From NCBI RefSeq assembly GCF_965233615.1, contig NZ_OZ247495.1: a DNA stretch of 64,000 nucleotides. The stretch is one strand, 5' to 3'. The DNA is from Pelagibius sp028280305 (lineage in GTDB: Bacteria; Pseudomonadota; Alphaproteobacteria; Kiloniellales; Kiloniellaceae). The notes under the pieces were generated by a model that saw nothing but the letters and a program-made list of their open reading frames with translations, searched no databases and was not told where the DNA came from. Below are positions 59,821-64,000 of this stretch, piece after piece (position 1 is the first letter of the stretch; every line of letters starts with the position of its first letter). Made by a program: the position numbers and the translations under genes.

Positions 59821-60231
59821 TTACTTGCGCCGGGCCCTTGTGCCCAGACCGATTTGCTTGGCCAGCTTGCTGCGCTGCTTGGCATAGTTCGGCGCCACCA
59901 TGGGATAGTCCGCCGGCAAGCCCCAACGCTCACGGTAGTCTTCCGGCGACATGTCGTAGGCGGTCTTCAGGTGCCGTTTCAGCATCTTCAGTTTCTTGCC
60001 GTCTTCCAGGCAAACGATGTGGTCCGGCGTCACCGATTTCTTGATCGGCACCGCCGGTGAAGGGCGCTCCGGCTCCCGCTCGCGAGTCGTCCCGACGTTC
60101 GACAGCGTCTCGAACACGTCCCGAATGATCATCGGCAGGTCGGCCACCGCAACCGAGTTATTTGAAACGTGTGCTGCGACGATATTGGTCGTCAGGGAAA
60201 GCAGTTCGCTTTGCTTCGCTTGCTCGGACAT
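59821..60231 (-). CDS. mucR: MucR/Ros-family transcriptional regulator
   Basis: A global alphaproteobacterial repressor with an H-NS-like role (exopolysaccharide, motility, cell cycle, virulence). 136 residues: N-terminal oligomerisation region, then the Ros-type zinc finger with HIVCLEDGKKLKMLKRHLKT, DYRERWGLPADYPMVAPNYA and the basic end LAKQIGLGTRARRK. As in many MucR proteins, only one finger Cys is obvious. ATG 60231 with AGAGG upstream; a GTG at 60252 is possible. The upstream region is AT-rich with symmetric elements, suggesting autoregulation. Confidence 0.93.
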   Translation of the reverse strand: MSEQAKQSELLSLTTNIVAAHVSNNSVAVADLPMIIRDVFETLSNVGTTREREPERPSPAVPIKKSVTPDHIVCLEDGKKLKMLKRHLKTAYDMSPEDYRERWGLPADYPMVAPNYAKQRSKLAKQIGLGTRARRK

Positions 60232-60264
60232 TGACCTCTTCAACTCCTCCACATTGCTGTGGAC

Positions 60265-60293
60265 TATATAAAAATTCTCCGTAAGAGAATCAA
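60265..60293 (-). promoter_or_regulatory. Predicted mucR promoter with operator-like repeat
   Basis: Minus-strand TTGATT (60293-60288), 17-base spacer, TATATA (60270-60265). The inverted repeat ATTCTC-CGTAA-GAGAAT (60274-60290) fills the spacer and touches the -35 box. Confidence 0.6.
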
Positions 60294-60302
60294 CAACTAT
60301 TC

Positions 60303-60326
60303 AATACGAAAATAATAGTTCGTATT
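60303..60326. promoter_or_regulatory. Upstream palindrome, possible MucR operator
   Basis: AATACGAA (60303-60310), spacer AATAATAG, TTCGTATT (60319-60326): a perfect 8-bp inverted repeat in AT-rich DNA about 10 bases upstream of the predicted mucR -35. Confidence 0.5.
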
Positions 60327-60482
60327 TGATGCTCTGTCATTGACTATTCTTTGGCTGGAAAGTCGGAGGAATTACATCAATTTGCGAAAAACTTACAGAA
60401 ATAGGCCCAATCGGGCTCAAGACGGACTGCAATTTACCGGATTCGCCGCCACCGGATCCTATCCCAGATCCACGTCAGAACC

Positions 60483-61007
60483 TCAAGCGGCGGCTATCCG
60501 TTTCCTGAGAATCAGCGCATCCACCGCCGGTCCCGAGGCCACACGGTAATAGCCGCTACGGCGGCCGGCCAAGCCAAACCCGAAGCTCTCATAGAAGGCC
60601 CACGCGCCCCGGTTGTTTTCCGCGACCTCAAGCTGAATCACGCCCGCGCCGCGATCCAACGCCGCAGCAATGCCGGCCTCGAGCAGCAGCCGGCCACTAC
60701 CGGCGCGGCGGTGGCGGGGCAGCACACCCAAGCCCAGCACCTCGCTGGCGTCGATCACAACCTGACCCAGGAAAAAGCCGACAGGCTCCGAACCGGCAGC
60801 GGCGATCAGCGCGAAGCTGCCCGGCATCGCCAGCACCTCGGCCCAGGATCGGGCGGGCCAGGCCTCGCCAACATAGGTGGCGGCCGCGGCTTCAGGGCCG
60901 GCAGATGCTTCAGACGGCGCGTTCTCGTTGCCGTAACAGGCCGCCTGCAGCGCAGCCAGGAGCGACACCTCGCCGGGCGCGGCGGCGCGGATCTCGATCG
61001 CCGTCAC
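60483..61007 (-). CDS. rimI: Ribosomal-protein-alanine N-acetyltransferase RimI-like
   Basis: GNAT acetyltransferase; RimI acetylates the N-terminus of ribosomal protein S18 and can act on other proteins. 174 residues with LGLGVLPRHRRAGSGRLLLE (acetyl-CoA-binding R/QxxGxG/A site, here RRAGSG) and AENNRGAWAFYESFGFGLAG. An insertion of about 15 Ala/Glu-rich residues lies after the first helix. Its GTG overlaps the tsaB stop by four bases (GTGA), the usual tsaB-rimI pairing. Confidence 0.9.
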   Translation of the reverse strand: MTAIEIRAAAPGEVSLLAALQAACYGNENAPSEASAGPEAAAATYVGEAWPARSWAEVLAMPGSFALIAAAGSEPVGFFLGQVVIDASEVLGLGVLPRHRRAGSGRLLLEAGIAAALDRGAGVIQLEVAENNRGAWAFYESFGFGLAGRRSGYYRVASGPAVDALILRKRIAAA

Positions 61008-61741
61008 GGTGCGCGCTTTCGACCGGCGCCGTTGGGTTTGGGACCCCTGGTCTTTGGCGGCGTGACATCCGGCTCGCGCAGATAAAGCGGTGCCGCCGGG
61101 CCGGTCGCCGCGGCGCCGCGCCGGCGGAGATGCAGGGCGGCACGTTCGGCCAGCAGGGCGGCGTCGGCGGCACCGGCAGCGGCCGCCCGCAGACAGTCTC
61201 CGCGCCCGGCCCGCTCAAGCACCTGAAGCCCGCGATCGGCCGCATCGCCGGTCAGCAGCAGCGGGCCCTCGGGCAGCGATCCGCCAAGATCGTCCAGCGC
61301 AACCTCGCGCGGGTCGCCCAGGGGAACGAGGGAAGCGTCGAAGAGCTGGAGAAAGACATCCTGCCGCTTTGAATCGATCAGGGCCGCGACCGTGCGCCCG
61401 GCCCGTTCCTCCGCCGTAGCCGCAGCCGCCGAGACCTCGAAAGATGCGATGCCGATCAGCGGCAGGCGACGCGCCAGCGCCAGGCCGCGGGCGGTCGCCA
61501 AACCGATGCGCACGCCGGTAAAGCCGCCGGGCCCGGTGGTGACGGCCAGGGCATCCAACGCCTCGAAGCCACCGCCCCAATCGGCCATGACCTCGGCAAT
61601 CATCGGCACCAGATGCTCGGACTGGCCGCGGGACATGATCTGGAAGCGCCGCGACGCAACGCCGCCCGCCGCCCAGACCGCCGTCGAACAGGCGCCGCCC
61701 GCCGCCTCGATCGCCAGGATTGCCGGTTCGGAAGAAGTCAC
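61004..61741 (-). CDS. tsaB: tRNA threonylcarbamoyladenosine biosynthesis protein TsaB
   Basis: Non-catalytic partner of TsaD in making t6A37 in tRNA. 245 residues of the ASKHA fold: ILAIEAAGGACSTAVWAAGG, MSRGQSEHLVPMI, and the conserved AVTTGPGGFTGVRIGLATAR. The C-terminal 30 residues are basic and Pro-rich. Starts at GTG 61741. It heads a two-gene unit with rimI and is divergent from the VanX-like gene. Confidence 0.93.
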   Translation of the reverse strand: MTSSEPAILAIEAAGGACSTAVWAAGGVASRRFQIMSRGQSEHLVPMIAEVMADWGGGFEALDALAVTTGPGGFTGVRIGLATARGLALARRLPLIGIASFEVSAAAATAEERAGRTVAALIDSKRQDVFLQLFDASLVPLGDPREVALDDLGGSLPEGPLLLTGDAADRGLQVLERAGRGDCLRAAAAGAADAALLAERAALHLRRRGAAATGPAAPLYLREPDVTPPKTRGPKPNGAGRKRAP

Positions 61742-61887
61742 GGCCGCCGTCTCCAGGCCCTATCGCCCCACCGCCGCTTCGTGCTAACAGGGCCGATCCC
61801 GTGATCGCCACCACGCGATTTCATCGAGCACGGTTTCGCCAAGCCCCACCTCACAAAGCCCCAGTCCACAAAAGCTGCGCCTCCACC

Positions 61888-62454
61888 ATGCCCTTGATTC
61901 CCATCGCCACGCCCGAATTCGACATCGACATCGCGCTGGCCTACGCCACCGCCGACAACGTGACCGGCAAACCGATCTACCGGCAAGCCGAAGCCCAACT
62001 GCATCCGCAGGCGGCCGAGGCCCTGCAGCGCGCCATCGCTCTGGCGGCCCCCCTGGGCCTGCGTTTCAGGGTTTTCGATGCCTTCCGGCCGGTCGAGGCC
62101 CAGTGGTGTCTCTGGGAGGCCTTTCCCGACCCGGAGTTCGTCGCCGATCCGAGACTTGGCTCCAACCACACCCGCGGCGTCGCGGTCGACCTGACGCTGA
62201 TCGATGCCGCCAGCGGCGTCGAGCTGGACATGGGCACGGGCTTCGACGACTTCCGCCCGGCCGCCCACCACGGCCGCAGCGATGTCTCCGTCGAAGCGCA
62301 GCGCAACCGCGCCATCCTGCTGGGCGTCATGACGGCGGCGGGCTGGGACTGGAACCGCTACGAGTGGTGGCACTATCAGCTCTTCGATCCGCGGCGCTAT
62401 CCCCTGCTGAGCGACACCGCCGCGCCGCGGGCGCTGATGGGCGAACACACCTGA
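61888..62454 (+). CDS. D-alanyl-D-alanine dipeptidase (VanX/DdpX family)
   Basis: A zinc dipeptidase cleaving D-Ala-D-Ala. 188 residues, near the length of DdpX: substrate region FRVFDAFRPVEAQ, zinc motif SNHTRGVAVDLTL (His, Asp), and catalytic Glu with third zinc His in EWWHYQLF. No signal peptide is seen, so it is cytoplasmic. No vanHA or D-Lac ligase genes are nearby, so the role is probably recycling of the cell-wall dipeptide rather than glycopeptide resistance. ATG 61888; the frame is open upstream without a better start. Confidence 0.88.
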   Translation: MPLIPIATPEFDIDIALAYATADNVTGKPIYRQAEAQLHPQAAEALQRAIALAAPLGLRFRVFDAFRPVEAQWCLWEAFPDPEFVADPRLGSNHTRGVAVDLTLIDAASGVELDMGTGFDDFRPAAHHGRSDVSVEAQRNRAILLGVMTAAGWDWNRYEWWHYQLFDPRRYPLLSDTAAPRALMGEHT

Positions 62455-62467
62455 GCGGGGGCAACCT

Positions 62468-63058
62468 CTAAAGCAGCTTGCAAGCCTCATCGAACTCCAG
62501 GCGCGGCGAACGGGGATGCAGTTTCTCCGGGTCGCCGTGGCCGAGGTTGCAGAGGAAATTCGAGCGCCAGGCCGTTCCGGCGAAGAATTCTTCATCCACC
62601 TTGGCACGGTCGAAACCGGACATGGGTCCGCAGTCGAGCCCCAGCGCCCGCGCGGCGATAATGAGATAAGCCCCCTGCAGGCTGCCGTTGCGCACCGCCG
62701 TCTGCTCGATGGCGGCGGGCTTTCCGGCGAACCAGCTGCGCGCGTCGGCATGGGGATACAACTTCGGCAGACTCTCATAAAATTCCATGTCATAGGCGAT
62801 CACCGCGGTGGCCGGCGCCGCCATGGTATTGTCGACATTGCCGGCGTCGAGCGCCGGGCGCAGACGCTCCTTGGCCTCTTTGCTGCGCAGGAATAAAACC
62901 CGCATCGGGCTGCAGTTGGCGCTGGTCGGCCCCATCTTCGCCAGGTCATAGACGGCCTCCAGCAGAACATCGCTGACCTCCGCCGCCTGCCAGGCCGAAT
63001 GGGTCCTTGCATTGCGGAAAATCTGGTCCAGGCCCGCATCGCTCAAGATTTCACTCAC
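62468..63058 (-). CDS. Nitroreductase family, malonic semialdehyde reductase RutE-like
   Basis: FMN-dependent reductase of 196 residues. RutE-type features are RTHSAWQAAEVSDVLLEAVY, KMGPTSANCSPMRVLFLRS, SLQGAYLIIAARALGLDCGP and a C-terminus with LGHGDPEKLHPRSPRLEF. In Escherichia coli the homologue reduces malonic semialdehyde from pyrimidine breakdown to 3-hydroxypropionate. No other rut gene is present here, so it may serve general aldehyde or enone detoxification. Convergent with the dipeptidase gene. Confidence 0.88.
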   Translation of the reverse strand: MSEILSDAGLDQIFRNARTHSAWQAAEVSDVLLEAVYDLAKMGPTSANCSPMRVLFLRSKEAKERLRPALDAGNVDNTMAAPATAVIAYDMEFYESLPKLYPHADARSWFAGKPAAIEQTAVRNGSLQGAYLIIAARALGLDCGPMSGFDRAKVDEEFFAGTAWRSNFLCNLGHGDPEKLHPRSPRLEFDEACKLL

Positions 63059-63252
63059 GGCTTATCCCTTTCTTAAGCTCCAGCAGCCACCCTCGCCCGT
63101 AGCCGGGGCTACTTAAACTTGTGGTTGCCCCCACGCGAAGCCGCTCCTGCTCGAAGCCGGCGGCCATACCTTGGCCTCTAGGCGTGGTATCGGCAAGTCC
63201 GATGCTTGGCCCGATGCTTCAGAGCAAAGAGGGATCGACGGAGGACGCTGAC

Positions 63253-64000
63253 ATGGTTGCGACGAGGTTCGCCGGGAAAAGCACCGCTTCGCTGCGCGCT
63301 TGGACGCAGAGGCGGATTCTGCCGCTGGCTCTGGGTGCCATCCTTGGCATTCCACTGCTGATGCCGGCCGGCGGGGCCGCCGCGCAGGAAGCCACGCCGC
63401 GCCCGGCAACCGCCCAGGCGGTCAGCAGCGGTGGCGCGGTGGTGCTGATGTACCATCGCTTCGGGGAAGACAGCCTGCCATCGACCAACGTGCGCCTCGC
63501 CCAGTTCGAAGCCCATCTCGACGAGCTGGCTAGCGGCGGCTATCGGGTTCTGCCGCTGCCGGAGATCGTCGCCGCCCTGGAGGAGGGCCGGCCGCTGCCC
63601 GACCGCGCGGTGGCCATCACCGTCGATGACGGCGCCCTCTCGGTCTATAGGGAAGCCTGGCCGCGGCTGCGCGCGCGCAACCTGCCGTTCACGGTTTTCG
63701 TCTCCAGCGAACCCCTGGACCGCAAGCTGCCCGGCTACCTGTCCTGGGATCAGCTGCGCGAGATGGTCGCCGCCGGCGGAGTCAGCGTCGGCAATCACGG
63801 CCACCGCCACAACCACATGACAATGCTGGACGCCGACGCACAACGCCGCAACATCGAAAAGGCCTCTCTGCGCCTCTTCGCCGAGCTTGGCGCCGCGCCG
63901 GAGATCTTCGCCTATCCCTATGGCGAGATCTCGGCCGAACTTCGGGCGACGGTAAGCGAACAGGGCTTCACCGCTGCCTTCGGACAGCACTCCGGCGCCA
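63253..64000 (+). CDS. Secreted polysaccharide deacetylase, 5' part
   Basis: Truncated by the window end; at least 249 residues. A signal peptide (RILPLALGAILGIPLL, then GGAAAQ) predicts export. The NodB-homology domain follows, with VVLMYHRFGED, AITVDDGALSVYREAWP (catalytic Asp pair; the usual TFDDG is TVDDG here), FTVFVSSEPLD, and GNHGHRHNHM with metal-binding His residues, then FAYPYGEIS. It likely deacetylates an N-acetylated envelope polysaccharide or peptidoglycan. ATG 63253 has GGAGG eight bases upstream. Confidence 0.88.
   Translation, partial: MVATRFAGKSTASLRAWTQRRILPLALGAILGIPLLMPAGGAAAQEATPRPATAQAVSSGGAVVLMYHRFGEDSLPSTNVRLAQFEAHLDELASGGYRVLPLPEIVAALEEGRPLPDRAVAITVDDGALSVYREAWPRLRARNLPFTVFVSSEPLDRKLPGYLSWDQLREMVAAGGVSVGNHGHRHNHMTMLDADAQRRNIEKASLRLFAELGAAPEIFAYPYGEISAELRATVSEQGFTAAFGQHSGA

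Noticed and set aside
59694..59933. Frameshifted Lys-rich extension of mucR through the 12-bp repeats
   Set aside because: mucR ends normally at its own stop with the expected basic C-terminus; the shifted frame is not needed.
61888..62454. Vancomycin-resistance (vanX) cluster
   Set aside because: Only the dipeptidase is present; no vanH, vanA or regulator genes are adjacent.
63178..63990. Minus-strand open frame of 270 codons near the right edge
   Set aside because: The plus strand encodes a polysaccharide deacetylase with signal peptide, good ribosome binding site and catalytic motifs.

Overview
The window is GC-rich chromosomal DNA from an alphaproteobacterium, most like the Rhodospirillales/Kiloniellales group. 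The evidence is the gene order (rpsT-dnaA-dnaN-recF-gyrB; irr-fabA-fabB-fabI; one long fur-to-pnp block), an Irr-type regulator, MucR, the ornithine-lipid genes olsB/olsA and typical alphaproteobacterial intergenic palindromes. I cannot name the species. Almost all of it is core genome. I see no rRNA, tRNA, insertion sequence, prophage or CRISPR array. Many genes use GTG or TTG starts.

Layout. 0-2.9 kb: a DUF4145 protein, a VOC protein and a Bcr/CflA drug exporter. 2.9-12.7 kb (minus strand): a class A penicillin-binding protein, then the replication cluster gyrB, recF, dnaN, dnaA and rpsT. 12.9-15.1 kb (minus): enoyl-CoA hydratase, a small secreted protein, mutM. 15.2-22.0 kb (plus): ubiE-ubiB, coaBC, dut, an Rrf2 regulator, cysK, and a MoeB/ThiF-type E1 enzyme. 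22.0-26.0 kb: a cupin, an orphan BMP-family binding protein, a D-2-hydroxyacid dehydrogenase and an SH3 protein, separated by REP-like palindromes. 26.2-32.5 kb: an oxidative-stress/iron cluster (DUF3501, HdrD/GlpC-like Fe-S protein, rubrerythrin), then Irr, divergent from fabA-fabB-fabI. 32.6-38.3 kb: a membrane-anchored ATP-grasp enzyme, a giant SAM-cyclase-ATPase-TPR signalling protein, and a glycerophosphodiesterase.

38.4-59.6 kb is one unidirectional minus-strand block, read from high to low coordinates: fur, olsB, olsA, miaB, phoH, ybeY, corC, lnt, an XRE regulator, metK, trmB, rimP, nusA, ylxR, infB, rbfA, truB, rpsO, pnp. It links iron control, membrane lipid acylation, tRNA and rRNA modification, transcription elongation, translation initiation and RNA decay. 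59.8-64 kb holds mucR, rimI-tsaB, a VanX-type dipeptidase, a RutE-like nitroreductase and the 5' part of a polysaccharide deacetylase.

The points most worth a second look are these. (1) An Rrf2 regulator directly upstream of cysK ends in Asp-Phe-Ser-Ile, like the CysK-docking tails of serine acetyltransferases. (2) An Irr/ICE-like palindrome abuts a near-consensus promoter of the rubrerythrin operon. (3) A textbook intrinsic terminator lies about 30 bp before rimP, at the head of the nusA-infB operon. (4) Symmetric operators lie upstream of the XRE gene and mucR. (5) Small in-frame tandem duplications recur in unrelated genes, including one inside the miaB/phoH overlap that is translated in both frames.
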